Of a stretch of DNA of 64,000 nt, positions 34,901 through 49,900 are shown piece after piece. Both the position numbers and the translations under genes were made by a program. Numbering within the stretch: the stretch's first letter is position 1; the number at the start of each line of letters is the position of its first letter. Below the pieces are notes generated by a model. It saw only the letters and a list, made by a program, of their open reading frames with translations. It was not told the origin of the DNA and ran no database searches. The stretch comes from Sthenelais limicola (taxonomy: Eukaryota; Annelida; Polychaeta; Phyllodocida; Sigalionidae): contig OW804094.1 in NCBI GenBank assembly GCA_942159475.1, forward strand, positions 130,310,755 to 130,374,754, given 5' to 3'.

Positions 34901-37900
34901 CATCACAAAATGGCTCTGTTTATTCTTCAGGCTCTTGTAAATATAACCTATATTTAGCCCACAGAGTTGCTCTTCAAAGCCTTGGCGAGATCTGCCTTTC
35001 TAGTTAAATGCAGTAGATTGGCATCCGCTTCATTTCCAAACCAATGATTATGAAAAGTTGGAAGCCTCGAAGCTCTGGCATTCGTCCCCTCTTATATACA
35101 CCAGTTCCATTTGTTCCTATCTTGTATTTCCCACGGTACAGTTTTGAGTTGTTTTCACAAACATCTTTACTCTGACTAAACCTACTTGCTTACGACATAG
35201 TTTCACAGATGGCCAGGGTATACGCAGGAAGGGAATTTCCTCTCCTTGTGAGGATCCAATATACATTTACACTGTGAAGATGGTTACGATAATGACTACA
35301 GGGACGGTTCTATGTTCCCCCTCCAGCAACATTGATCTGCGTGCGGCTCCAACGACGTATATATATCGCATCTTTTGAGATTGCATGTCGCTAGTCCTTG
35401 GTCGCCAGACCTGATTGCCACCATTGCCAACACCAATGCCCTACCATCTGCGTCTTTCATACTCATCTCCCAATCAATGCAGCTTAATCACATCTAAAGC
35501 CTATAAACAGCAGCCGCCTATTTGGGAAAGGAGCCGATACGATCAAAGCACAACTCATTCCCTTCTCTTGGGAAATGCAGAAAAAATGGCCCGAGTGTTA
35601 GGGGCCAGATTATTCTCTTATAGACTGAACGGCCTGGCTAAGTTAATGACAGGCATCCCACAGCTAAAAGTATGCAGTAATGCAGATTTCCACTCTCACA
35701 CTTCGGGCCAGCTGAAAGCTGGACCACCAAGCAGCCTGCTTGCACGAGGAATCGATGTAGATTGTATTTCGGACATTTCACAATACGGAAGAGAACTCTT
35801 AAAATGCCCATTAGTAATTTTGTCGGCGGCAAACTTTAATTCGAGGCACACTTTCCTTGCCGCGCGAATGGCCCAAGCTTTTTCGCAGACGATGCCGAAA
35901 AGTATCGATCGGAGCGGTGAGAAGAATTACCAGCTAACTACGTCCTCGTAGCGTTTATTACACGACTGCCAATACTTAATTTCCATCTTAATGCGGTTGG
36001 CTAGTTTCTGATGGCCCCCACTGATGTGTCGGGCCTCTCCGCCGCGGACTATTGTCGGTCGACGAGGATTGTACTGATCGCCGATAGATCCAATATGATG
36101 CTATCACACCAACTGACACTCGTAAACTCGCCTTGTAGATAGCAACGAATTTGCATGTGGGCCTTCTTACTTAAAGTCCCCACCAGAAGGGCACCAGATG
36201 CCGGCAAGGAAAAAAGGGGGCTATTTGTGCATGGCAACCAATCCACAATCGGGCCCTAATTATTGTTAGTTATGTGGATGGCCCAGGCGATTGCCGAGGC
36301 CTTTAATCGAAGGAGGACAACCCGTGTCATTGAAGGCTGGTTGTGCACAGTGCCATGGCATTGGCGCGCCAGCAATTCCTCCCAACACATTGTATATGTG
36401 GCTAATTGAATTTGTGGGCGGATGTTAGGTCAGGACATCAATGAACACGAGTGTAAAGTCAGGAAGCCACAGGAGGCTCTGCTAATGTAACCATGGAAGC
36501 CACCTTACCACCTTGCGCACCCACACCTGACCCTAACCGCAAGATTGAAGGCATTGCATGTAGCATTTCCTGATCATCTAAGCCTTTGTTGTTGCTCCTC
36601 TGCGCAGGACCCCCTTCCTCTGCAAGGCAAGACTTGATGAAAGGACAAAGTCCTTCGCAGTGTATTTGGCCTTTCCATTTCCCAGTGGCCCCCACACTCG
36701 GCGTTCAAATATTCCATTTGGCAGGAGAGATAGATAGGAACAGCGGTTCTAATATGAAGAATGTCGTGAGGAAGCTTGGCCCACCAATGGCATTCATTGG
36801 GTATAATAACTGGCTTCGATTCCCTTTCCTTGATTCATACCCAAGATTCCTCCCAAAAGCTTTTTTGTCTGAATAGTGTTGGCATCGCTTCTATCTTCCC
36901 CTCTAGCTGTCCTCCTAGGTTCCTATTTTTAAATCCCATACTTCTCATAAAAATGACCCCCTCCCTTTACTGTATAGCCTGGGCCTTTTCCATCCAAGTG
37001 GCTTCAATTGCAGACAGGCTTTTGTTTTAGTAGCGATACCTCTGTCTCCATGCATAGTGTATAGCACTTTTGGTGCAATAGGCTCAACACTTCTACATGA
37101 TTTATGAAGTGTTTACGGCTACGGAGATTGTATGATGCTGGCGTACGCTGCTGCACAGATTTATACCAAATGCCCTTGTGATTGCTTCCGGGAGACCCGT
37201 TTATTGTAATGCGATATGGATCACTCCAGTGCTAAGTACAGGATACTTCTTGCCCTCATGCTCAAAATGGTCACTGCAATGAAATGCGGGACACATACAC
37301 ACACTTTCCACCGAATGAACGGGCCCTGGGGCCAAATGGTTTTGGAGGCGTATACAAGACTCACAAAGTGGAACAACTTGAAATGGGTCAACACTTCCTA
37401 TACCTGGCACATACACAGTCTAGGCAATTTGGGAGAGTTATCAGGGGCTGGCTGGAACAGGCCAGCAAGAAGCCACATTTTGACTGGCTTCTGTGGATTA
37501 AATTGGTTTTGTCAAAATATGGACTGGTCCTTCTTTGATTCCGAACCGATATGTACTTTATAGACGCTGGTTTAAGGAAAGGGAGCCAGAATAGGTTTTT
37601 GTGACTGAGCACAAGGGGGACTTTGTAGAGGCTGATGGGTATGCGGAGTCATGTCCGCGTGGCTTCATCCTTTCCCCTGGCCTGGCTTCCCGGGTGCCAC
37701 CCTCATCTGATAGTGACACAAGGCGTCTTTAAAGGGACCATTGGTCGTCATAAGGCACAGAGCCGGTAGCTGCCGGATACAGAATGAAAAACCTTTTGTT
37801 ATGGTGCACCGTTTTTATGGGTGATACAGAGCTGCCGCCTAGTGTTCAGTAGTAGTTGCCAGAGGCATTCTGATTCGGCCTGAACCCATCTGAAACCTTG

Positions 37901-40900
37901 AGCATGGTTAGCTTAGCACGCGACGGGGACGAGGTCCATCTTTAAAATACAACCCTGATTGGCTTCATTGATCAGATTCCACCGACAGTATGGTGGGCAT
38001 ATTTCACAAGGGCGCCAACCTCATTCCCAACGACTTTCTTCGTCATCTTACAGCCTGTCAGCTACAGTCGCTAGCTAAAGGCTATCATCTTTCCCCCTGT
38101 AAGTCAGATTTGTCAGCATCTTCCTCCATCTCGTTTCAGTCTCAAAATTAATATCAGTGGTCATGCCCACCATGTACATCAAATATACTATACACATATC
38201 TCTATATATACATATATGTAAGGTCTTTTGTGATTGAACACCTGCAGGCCGGTCATTGACCCTAAAATCCTATCGATGCCAAAATGTTGGTAACGATTCA
38301 TATATCACAGGCCATACAGTATAAACTTGGAAAGTATCATTTAATATCTCCAGGGCGCACTCCGCAAAGCAGACTTATTTTTTATAGTGATAGATTATAG
38401 TCACAATCTAATGCATTTACATCATTAATTCTCCTGCAGTGGGTATAGGCGAGGGGTCCAGGGGCTGGTATTAGGAGCCTATCATCACCACCATGCTCGC
38501 TGATCTATGTATAAGGAGAACCCATATCACATGACCGATGATCTGTCCCAGTCCTACTTTATTCATTCAACTCGTCTATTGTTCTGCAAGAACACCGAAC
38601 AAATACATCACCCACTAAAGCATGGAGCTATCCTGTAGAATGCTTTCTCAGGTTGACTTTCAAATTAAGATTGCTTTTTCTTATTGATGGAAACAAAACT
38701 GTTATGCTAAGAGTTCTGAAGTCGGGGCTGCAGAGGCTGAAAATGATATGAGAGTACGCCAATTCTATACATCAATACATCATCCATCCTACGTTCTCTT
38801 TTCTCAATCAAGTAAACATCAGGTTTTGACTTGTATACATATGTTCATATGGGAATATTCCATGAAGTGCCTTAGAATATGAATGTATGTAGTTTTCATT
38901 ATCATCGATGATGATTGCGTGTCTTTACTCCCAGGTCAAAGCTCCTTCCTAAAGAACTGCATGTAGGTTAATCCCACAATGAATGTCCGAGTCAGAGTCA
39001 ATGTATATCACTATGTACTCCAGGGAAACGCCTTAAAATATATATGTCAAGCTGACCCGATTTCCCCCAAGGAAGATGCATTGAAAACCTCGATCGATAT
39101 TCAGGTATGTTGGTATGTATACGTTGTTTTTATCTTCATAGGACGGCGTCATTATCGGGAAATCCTTTTGGTATAATCTTAGCTTCTTGAATAAATATGT
39201 ATCAGGCGGAGATGACAGAAATATATAAAATAATATGTGAATCGATACCCTTGATATATAGGCACTCCTATAAATAGACATTGCTGTACCTTGCTGGATG
39301 TAGTATGGAATTCTTATCAATATTGGAGAATACCAAGTTGATGCTTGGGGAAATATAGATTTCCTCGTCGAACATCAAGGTCCGTAACCAAAGAAGGAAA
39401 TATTTGCCCTGGGTGTTTCTAGCGCAATATGATAGATATTAGACTTAATTTGACGGTAGCCCGGCTCTCTATTATTAATTTTCCTATCATTAATTGCAGA
39501 TTGTGAATGGGAGGATATAGACATCCCAGAGAAATTACATTTTGATTTATCTGTATGGTATCAAATCACTGATGATTATCATGTCCATTGAATTACTGAA
39601 CGATCTCTATCCATAAAACTCTGCGTGTTGCTTACCTTTGGTACAATTGCTAACACTTCCGATCCAAGAGCGTCCACGGCAGGTTAGATACCAAGTCTCT
39701 GAGGTATGGTTACACCTGACCACCGCACGATCGCCCTTTCTCTGCACCCAGGCAGATTTGGGTGGGGTGGGATCAGGGCAACCTTCAACTGAAAAAGTAA
39801 AGTGAATATTAGGACTAAGTAACACATCAGATAAAAACTTTGCAGGAGTGGTATCATCGCTGCTCGAGATTTCCAGACAAGATACAATGAATGAATAACA
39901 GATTTGTTGCAAACAGATCTCAGTATTTAATTCACAGTCGAAATTTTAGGACGACCTAAAACATCAGGAGCCCGTTGCATAACAAATCATTACTTAATAT
40001 TTTCCTTCCTTAGCTACCTTGACTTTCTTGCTATATATATATATATGTTGCCCATAAGAAACTTTTAGGGAAGGAATTTGCCATACAGACAATGCTAATT
40101 TTTTAATTCCTACCTAAGCAAGACACATTTAAGTAAGGATTTCGTATGCAACAGGCAACAACTTTGTGGAAGTGGTATCATTGTATGACATAATAGATTT
40201 ATTGCAAACAGATTTTACACTCGAAACTTTGTGATATCTTTTCGCAGGCGAGACACATTTTACGTTATCGTATGAATTTTTGTCTTGTTTATGACTCTTA
40301 TAGTGACCGAAATGCGAGACGATCTAAAGAACAGGGCTACACTGAATTGCTACAACCCATAACAATAAACTGACTTCTTTTGTCAAATCATCGCGAAGAG
40401 CTGCAATACAGTGAAACAAATATAGACTACAGTATGGTTGTGAGAAGCACCTGCGACCCCAAACTATCCCCATGTGTGCATGCAGGAGTGGCATGAAATG
40501 GATAAACTCTAGGATAAAGCTTCTGTTTAATATAAAGAGCATTCCATACACATACATGCATGCTACCGGTATTCAGACGTATATATGGGGATATATTATA
40601 TATTTTCCACAACCACATCCAATAGACATATGGTCGTCCTTCCTCGGGGAATAACGCAAAGAAATATATCATGGATCAATCGGAAATAGGAAAGTACCTT
40701 GGCCCAGATTGACCCCTTAAAGTAGAAGTGAGTTCGAGGTCGGCCAACACAAATTGCAACGAGGTTGAGTTCGTTCCCGAAGCGGGCCAGTGTAGAATAT
40801 CAAACAATGAGCGATTCCTTAGTCAGGTCTTAACTCTCCCCTTCTCTTCCACTTCCCAGTCGTGATGGGCTTACTACACTTAAGTATTCTCATCAAGTCA

Positions 40901-43900
40901 CCCTCCTTACGTAGGTGTCTTTGAGGGGTGTTGCTATAATTACCATGGTCCGGCTTGGGATTGTGAGGACATATCAATCAATATACAAGAGAGAGAGAAC
41001 GCAGAGAGAATTTTTTCGTATGTGCCTTGAAATAAACGCTGATTGGTACTGTGTTGCTTTCTTAGAGAAGGTCAACGTGTCTCTTCAAGAAGCAGATGCA
41101 GGGATCCTACAGCTTCTGCTCATGGGATTGGTGATTGCCATCGCCAAGGCGATGCCAAGGCGATGGCGAATCTTAAGGCTCTAACTTTTCCACAATCAAT
41201 CATTATCCACTAGCTGTCTTTTCTAGAGTCCTTCATTATCTCGCTATTACTTAAATTCATCACAGAGCGCTTTCCAATAGTAAAGCATATCGTTATGCCC
41301 GTGACTGCAGGGGAATTCTACCGGGTCCCGTTGCCCAATTCCCAGGACGTTCTCCATTCATCAAATACATACCAATCTTCCTAATACAGCTGTGAGGGGA
41401 ATATCGACTGGAAAGCGATGTCCTACTGAATATAAGCGCATTATTTTGAGTATTGAATCATCATCAAAACGGGATGGGGAGGAAAAGAAATACTCAATCA
41501 TCCAATCATCCGGGTTAGAGCCAATTCAGTTGTGTACCACGGTGATATAGACTTTGAAAATAAAGAAGAGACCCATGTGGTAACTATACACATGGGAGAT
41601 GGAAATAAAGCTCTGCAATATCATCTCAATTCATAAGGATCTTCTTGGATCGCCACCGTGGACAATCCATATTCTAGTCGCATGAACGGATATGGCAGCT
41701 TGGAATGTCTGTTTCGAGTACGTTACCCTCCGAGGGTAAATTAAAGGCAGTAGGTAGCCCTCTAAAGGTCAAGTGAGGGGTCAGTGGATGGACGGCTGAG
41801 ACTACCCATAGACCTGAGGGGTCAGCCCGGGTCATACCAGCAGCCACCCGCCTGTCAAAGACAACCATAATAAAGATCAGACTCGGTAAGATCATTCGAC
41901 CCTTTCGGCTGTATCATAACAGAGCGCTGAGAAATATGTTCTTCGCGGTAGAGGACCTTTTGTTGGTAGTTGCCATACCGTGGAGGAGATGAGAGAGGTC
42001 AAGGACGTCATGGGGGTGCCAATATTAGGCACATAGTGGCAGTCTCGTTGTCTCCAGTGCTGTGGCATAAGGGCTAGGGAAAATGCCTTTTTGATAGGGT
42101 CAGGGAGTCTCCAAAGTGAGTCTCCACGACCGAGTGTGATGAGATTGAAGGCAATCAAGGAGGAATTAAGTTCAAACGAATCTCTATATACTTCCCATTG
42201 CCAATTGTCCGACAACTTTTTTTTAGCTAGCGCAATTTTTCCATGCAACTTTAACGGGACAATTCCTGCAAAACCATCGCCTTATATCATGGCCATTTTC
42301 TTTGTTTCTGACTCGTGAGACAGAACAAATGGGCCTGACTTTTTCTTTTGTTGTCTTTGGCCTGACACCAAATTCGCGGGCATCTTCCCTCCGCTATGAA
42401 TGCTACGCATAAAATTTAATTCCCCTCCAGCAGGAAGATGAGAGAACCAGATGCTGGCATTTTGGGCACCTCGAGGGAGTTTTTCTTCGATAAGCCCTGA
42501 AACATGATATCGGTGCGTTAAATATAGTGGTAATGCCGGCGCAGGCGCCCCGGGAAAAACACCTAATTCCATCTACTACTAGCCACCGTAACCTACATCA
42601 AGAGCACCTAATGCCACTCAGTCGTAGCCATTAACAGGGGAGATCAGCCCAATTAAAACCGGGCCAATAATAGCTATCAGGATGTATTAGTGCCCCCTAT
42701 GTTACGTAAGCCTCGTTTGTGCCGGTAGCTGGATGTGAGGTGGTCTCATGGAATGGGAGATGTTATGGCGGGTATATTTTTAGTCCATTCCATCAATGTC
42801 ACCCAATAGCGATTGATATGGTACTGCTCGATGATCATGCCTGGCTTGGATGAAAGACTCAACGGTCACCAGAGAACATGCACTTCTAGGGGGCTGGGCC
42901 TCCTGATAAAGAATACAAACGATGTCCAGACACGACCGGTGGACTATGGAAGCCACAATGGGTATTAGTTTGTCTCTAACTAAGTAGGTTACCGCCAGTG
43001 CCTTGGGTGATTCGCTCCGCTCCTAATCCCATGTAACATGGATTACATGGGCACCAGGTAATCATTACTTCTCAACTAACGACCTGCGAAACGGACGCCC
43101 AATACTGAGACACTGGCCTTGCCTGAATAATGGCATGCGCCATGTCTCTGATGGACAGCTAAAGAGATTGTTACGCGCAGTAAATGTTATGCTATTGTCA
43201 TGCTGGGCAAATTATCTCTTATTTCCATTTCAGAATACACCGCCTGGCAGATCGGTAGTAGTGGCTGCCGAGGTGGTGGAGGAGTTGGAGATCTGTGCCC
43301 ATGGCTCTTTTACTTGCCAACAGCTGGGAATGTTTCTCGGTAACGAGCGTGAGAAAAACAGGGGTTAGCTTTCCCACCACAGACCGAGTGTGTGTGAAAT
43401 GGGAGTTGATTGGTGCGAATATTTCTGGCAGTTAATGCAAAATCAGAAAGCAAGTATTCCAATTTAGATTATCATCCTGCAATTCTATATCCCATGCAAA
43501 TACCTTCCGCATTGCCTCAGTGCTGGAATTGCTAATCGATTGAACCAAAGTGTGAATATTTAACGTTCTTCCCTCCGCCTTCACTGATCGCTTTCTGCTC
43601 TGAGGCAATATTGAAAATGGAGCTGTGTAGCGCCCACCAATCGAGCTCCTACTTCTACTCCTCCTCCCCCACCTCCTCCTCATATACTTCATCCCTCCCC
43701 AAACTAATACATGCTCACTTAAGCCCTCCCCTCCCTGCTCAATTCTTGCATATATGCGTGACTTCTCCGTCCCGCTCTATGGCGGCGATATGGTAAAAAC
43801 AAAAAAAAATGCTTGTAGTAATAGTAGTGCTAGTCTGCGGTGGGGCTATAAGATCAGAAGCTGATTGTCGATGACAACACTTTGGTGATCATGTACTCAA

Positions 43901-46900
43901 GCATCATTTTCATTTGAAGTCTTGACAACAGATTACTAAAGCGGCCTTGTAGCTTACTCCTTCTGTGTATGACCCCAACTACTGACATACCGCTTTAGTA
44001 CAGACAAAATATGACTGGCACTGTCAGCCACTGACAAACGTAATCCCTACCTTGTCAGCTCGCTTGAGAAACTCCACTTTATCAGACGAAGGGAGGCCTA
44101 CTACTTTTTGCTCCTTAATGATATTTTAGCGATACCCCCCACGTTGCCTCGTGGCTCTTTGACGGGCTTGGTGGGCCAGAGAGTCAAAGACAAACACGCG
44201 TGTGATGCAATAAACGAGAGATTACGGATATGGTGACGACCAAGTGATTGCATCACAGATCGCATGTTGCCATTTACAATTCTGACAATGGAGTTAGAGT
44301 CCCGCGTGGAAGCTAGAAGCACAAGTCCGCAGAGACTCGCGAGTTGCTCGATCGGTGGCAATTACCGGCCGAGAAACAGCAGGCTTGTGGCAAGTCTGCC
44401 CCCGAGGCTTAATTCCGATGGCTGCTGCCATTGTGTTCCCAGAGTGGTCCAAATCTCTCAGACGCTACCCCCTAAGAGAACAGAATCCAGGGCTTCCCCA
44501 ACACTGGGTCCACTAACAAACACACAACCAGCCCACGTGAATTTCAAGACACCTGCCGTCGCCGGAAATACAGTTACTCTCCTCGTGAGCAAGCTTTGGA
44601 TGCATCGAGGTCAAGAGACATGGCGCGAAGGATAACTTCGTTATGTGCTAATCCTAGATAATGAATGCAAATTCCCCGGTTATTCTAGAATGGTCTCTCA
44701 CGAATTGGCTTCTGTGCCCGTCACTTGAGAATGAAGTCCGGGGAAAGGGCTTTTAAACCTGTCATACTCTGGGTCATTTCAATAACCCGGGGGAGGGTAA
44801 AGTTAACAAAGGTCCATGTCCCTAATTTGGGGTGACAGGAACCAAATATAAGGACATGGCACTGGTATGTTTGCATGTGCCCAGGCTGCGGTCTTTTCTG
44901 CCTGATAAGCACGTATACGATGTTTCTACCATGTTTCCGGGACGCGTAACATTAGAACTGTGAGCAGCAACATCACCACTAGTTACTCCAACTAGGAGTG
45001 GCACTAACAAACATCTGGTGCGTTTTCTGAAATTCAATAAGGGCTTCCCTCACTTGTTAGTGAAAGGTTACTTGATTGAGGGGTTGGGGAATTCTGTGGA
45101 GGTGGCATTCGAATGTATACCTTTAGATAATTTGGCGAATTCCGACCGTGAGTAGATTTTGATGGCTAATTTGTTTAGTCTTGTGGGTGGTTCTTGGGGT
45201 AAGTTAGATCAATACCACTACCAGAATCACTTATATCAACAGCTGATTCATATAATTCCTTGTATCCGAGCTTTGCGTATGAATGATTTCAGCTTACGTA
45301 TGGATCTAATAAAAAAGTATTTCACTTTATTTGCGGCATACATTTGTTAAAATTGAAAAAAATCTAAACTTTCAACCTTTGGACACATGGATTTTAATAC
45401 CAAATGGTGCCTTTCAAAATGCCACAATAATTACAGCCATAGGCAGTTATACATAGTCTAGCATGCTTCAAGCTGGCGTTAGAAGCTATTAACTCAGAAG
45501 GCTCTTTGAAATATTCATGTATATAAAATCTCTTTGGGACGCATATTGAAGCGAATCTAGTTTATCCCAAAGTCATATCATTGCTTCCCATTGATAACCG
45601 CTCAATCAGTTTGCTTAAAGGTAAGGCATAGTTTGTGGATATTCATATATACACTACCTATAAGAGCATCATTGGAACTCATCAAGATACCAGATATAAA
45701 GACCATACCAGAGGCTTTCCATTATAAATAGAGTGTGAACGGCATAGGCAGGTCCAGCGATTGGGGTGATAACACAGAGGATGTACAGGCCCACTCTGCA
45801 ATGACGTATGCTATTATCAATGGCCTTTCAATCACCCAAGTCTAATCATTTTTTCTGGATAAAAGCTAGGGCTTGCAATCCCCGCCTGATTGCATATCCC
45901 TTATATAGAATCTAGTCATGATAACATGTAATGGAAAGCTATATTCTCTATATTCCTTCCACGGCCCTAAATTGCTATAAAATGTAAAACGTTGAGAGGT
46001 TTTATCCCTGTGAAAACTGGGTATCTGGCCTTGAGGATAGAATGAAACATACTCAACAATGTGATTCATTGAAACATCACTCGCTACCTACTATTGCAAT
46101 TTACTCCTGGGTATTCACATGATCCATTGAAATAAGAGTTTGTTGTTTATGGATAAAGAATATCTTTTATATCCTCATGAAATCTAGAAGCTTTAATAGC
46201 TTTACCGTCTGGTTTGCATTGAGTCTAGTATCCGGGATACCGAAAAAATGAAAAGGATTTAGGTCCGAATGCGCCATATATAATCGTAAAGGCTGGATTG
46301 CACTCAGTAAAGGGCTATAGTCTTTTAATCAGCCTTTGATATGCTCTTATATTGAACATTAGACAATAGGAAGACGTAGAGGGAATTCTTGGAACATGGG
46401 AGGTGTTTCCCTTGGCCTGAGGGTAGAAGTCAGGAGAATATTGAAGCCTAGTGTTATTATGGAAGGATGGAATTCCTGCACTTTCTCCCACAAAACAGAA
46501 CAAACCTGGGAGCAGCTCATCTCTTTGGAACCCATCTGTACTTCCGCAGCAATGCACAGCGGCGAGATTAATCCGCGCAGATCTCGATCAGGACACATTC
46601 TTTTTCTGAGTAGTTCATTTTGCATTCGCAGGGGCATCGCGCGACGGTTGATATTGTGTAGTACAATGACTGATTGTTGAGTAATTACGGCATATATAAA
46701 AAAGGAAATCGATTTTAGAAATTACTCTGATGAAGGACGGGCCTCCGTGTAATTAGATTGTATTTAGTATATCCATTTAAATTCAATCTGAGCGATGATA
46801 AATCAGTACAAATCGATCCGGATTGCAGGAAAAAGAGCCTTCTTCATTAAATTGAGGGAAGACAATTGTTATTAGGAAGTCTGGATTTCTTACAGTACAT

Positions 46901-49900
46901 AGGCAGGCTTTTGTTTTGGGGGTGTGAATGGCTATAATGATTTTGCCCGATGAAAGTGATAAGCGTTATCTAAAGACTTGCGGTTTTCTATATTGGAATT
47001 AAAGAGGCAGGCTGTGTTTCCTTCCGATCAATTGGGTATGCGATTTCCTAATATCATCCATTTATTACCTTACACCTTTCAGAAAAATAGTCAGCCTAGA
47101 AGGCTTGGCATTCTATGTAGGAATGTTGATGGAACTCATTGGATACCACTGGTATATCTAGAAAGTCTGGATCTAATTTAAGTTGACATCGATCTTAGCC
47201 CGAGGTGGTAAAGAGTGAAGTCACTATAACGCGAGTGATAGGTGGAGAATGATTGCATTTGCTTTATGGAAAAGGGGCGCGTTTTACGACTAGATTTCCC
47301 ATGATTATCAATTCTCTGATAATTCATTCATGATATAGGTCTCATCCTTGCAACAGATTCCTCTGTTCATTACCCCTTCTGGCCAAGATGGACTGCTAGG
47401 ACGAATGGAGATGTCACTTTCAATTTTCTAGAATTAATTTCCCAATCGAATGCTTCAAATAAACAAGAAATTGATGAATGCTGTTAACAAATCCTCCGAG
47501 TGAGTGAAAAACTGTAAACGGGCAATAAGCGACTATGATCATTTGAAAAAAGAGCAGCGGAAAAAGATTGATTGCCGAGGCTGGGGATCCAATGAAACAC
47601 GAACATAGAGATGCAATGAACTCTCTCACGTGATTATTTAACTTCTGGAAGGACATCGATTCTGACTCCGTACGTCTGGTCTCCTTCCTTAATTGCATTG
47701 AAATCTGCATATACGATGATGGTCAGGAGACATCAGCAATCATGCAATGTTGTCGTGTGTACTCTTCAAGTACAAATCATTCCCATGGAAGCCCAATTCA
47801 GATTGGATCTATATTCATTACCTTTTTCTATCTTCAACGAGATTGAAATTGTTGTTGGCACATCACGCAACGCATTGAATCCTTGCAGGACGGCCCAGTT
47901 TGTAAAAACCCAATAAAGGACCGGCAAAGAAAAAAACGAGGTTGAGCCCAGCAAATGACAATGGACTTCTGTCAGGCCGTTTTAATGTGATTAATTGCTA
48001 GTGCCGTGTCGTGTCTCTTAACATTGCTGTAGAGTCTTATATAGTAAAGTGTACATATTTATCTTAGACCGGCGTTTATAGGGAGTGGAGGGGGACACTA
48101 TTTCCTCTGACTTACATTCATATCGTCACTGAGGGTAAATCACCATATAAGTGGGGCCGCTGCTGAGAGCAACACAATATGAACTGGCAAATTATAGTTG
48201 CATTACACTGCTTGCTCTCTTATGCTGCGCCTGGCAGCAATTTAGTAATGCTTTATGCATATATATGGAATCCTGCATCTCGCAGTAATCGCAGTGAATA
48301 AAAACTCTCAATGTACTCTTATTTCTCCCCGTCCCTTTGAGCAAAACTGAAGCATTTTTTCTAGGGACTTGTAGATCATGTCCATAAAGTTACGTTGCTT
48401 CTGTATACATTCGGCACCAATGGTATACCATATATATAGGCTATACACAATAGTTAATAGAGGTTCGGCTTTGTTGTATAACAGGGCTGTAATAACCTTC
48501 TATATCCCTGAAGTGATTGTTATAAACTCGATTCATAACGAGCCTATCAAAGCAAAATTGTTCTATGAAAGAAAATGCTACAAGATAAACGGCAAATTCT
48601 GCAAGGCATCGGTTGGCTATTGACTAAACTAATTGCGTGCTATGACCTTGCTGGCTACTAAACATAGTCTCATCTGATCTATAGATTTTGCCTTAATAAA
48701 TCCATGGGCCTTGGTGGTACAATAGAAGCGCACTCTGTGTGCCTGGTGGAACTAGATTGTACAGTACCTTACCTTCAAATCGCAAAAGCGCTTGTACAGG
48801 GGTCTCGACAGTCGGCGTCCTATCTATGTAGAATGTGACCGCGTGCCCTTTGGATACATAGATACTCTCGGTTCGTCGGTGTTTTGTCGCACACAGCGAG
48901 ACATTGGTCGATTTGTGTTCTCTGACGATGGCATGGTAGGGACACCTCTGCGAGATGGTATTGGCGGTGGCATCATGCCTCTGGGCGCTAGACAAGCCAA
49001 AAAGCGTGAAGTTGATGGTTTGCCCCGGCAGACCTTGAATAATCAGGGGGCATCTGGAGGAGCCGTAACCTGTCTCCGCGACAGGTAAACTCGAGATGTA
49101 GCCACTTGTGCTGTTGACCACAACCGACTTCCTCGTATGACATGTGAAGTTGTGTACCCCCGCTACTTGGTGATATGGAAAGAAGAAGAGATAAGGAAGC
49201 AAGTTATTAAAACGACCGCTTTCTCTGAGATATTGTTGGTAGACAACAGAAAAAAGTGTTCAATTAGACTATTGCCATGGGTAATTCGTTACAAACGTCG
49301 CGTTCTACATAAAGGTTCATAATATTATATGACAGGCTCAATAGATGCATTGCTGAGATCGGGTGCATAAGAATTCCGTATACTTAAGATGTTTCTTCCT
49401 TAGCTACTTTTCCTGGCTTTGCAATGTTGTAAAGAACCTTTGGGGAATGCATTTGCTATACAGACTATGTTATTTATTTCCTACAACAGAAATTACCTAC
49501 ACAAGCAAGGAAAAATGCCGATTTAGTAACGATTTATTATTCAACCGAGCCCAGTTGAATGATGCACAATTGATAGTTTTATCTATATCGGGTCGTTAGA
49601 AAATGTACAACTGGCAGTTGTACAGATTGGGGGAATTCGGCTAAATTCGGCTGAAAATGATAAATACTATAGGTATATCTGAGTATATTTGGGATTGCAT
49701 TTATATAAAATATCTGTTTGGTTGTTTTGAACTGTATTTTTAACTGTGAATCTTTTAGCAAACTTCAATCACGTTTCCTGCAGCAGCGCTTTATTTCCAG
49801 AGCTACAAGCAAAAGCAATTCAAGTGTAGATCTATTTGATTGTAAGCATTATGTCTGTTCCATTAGTACTTTAGGAAGTTCTACTAAAGGTTCATATTAT

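Noticed and set aside
35415..35951. 178-codon plus-strand open frame, the longest without an assigned gene
   Set aside because: It starts at TTG, lies in a receptor intron on the opposite strand, shows no domain or repeat pattern, and such a length is not surprising for an open run in a 64-kb window searched in six frames.
43231..43339. Possible plus-strand exon with acceptor TTTCCATTTCAG and donor CTCG|GTAACG
   Set aside because: No frame gives a recognisable peptide and no partner exon was found; decoy splice pairs are common.
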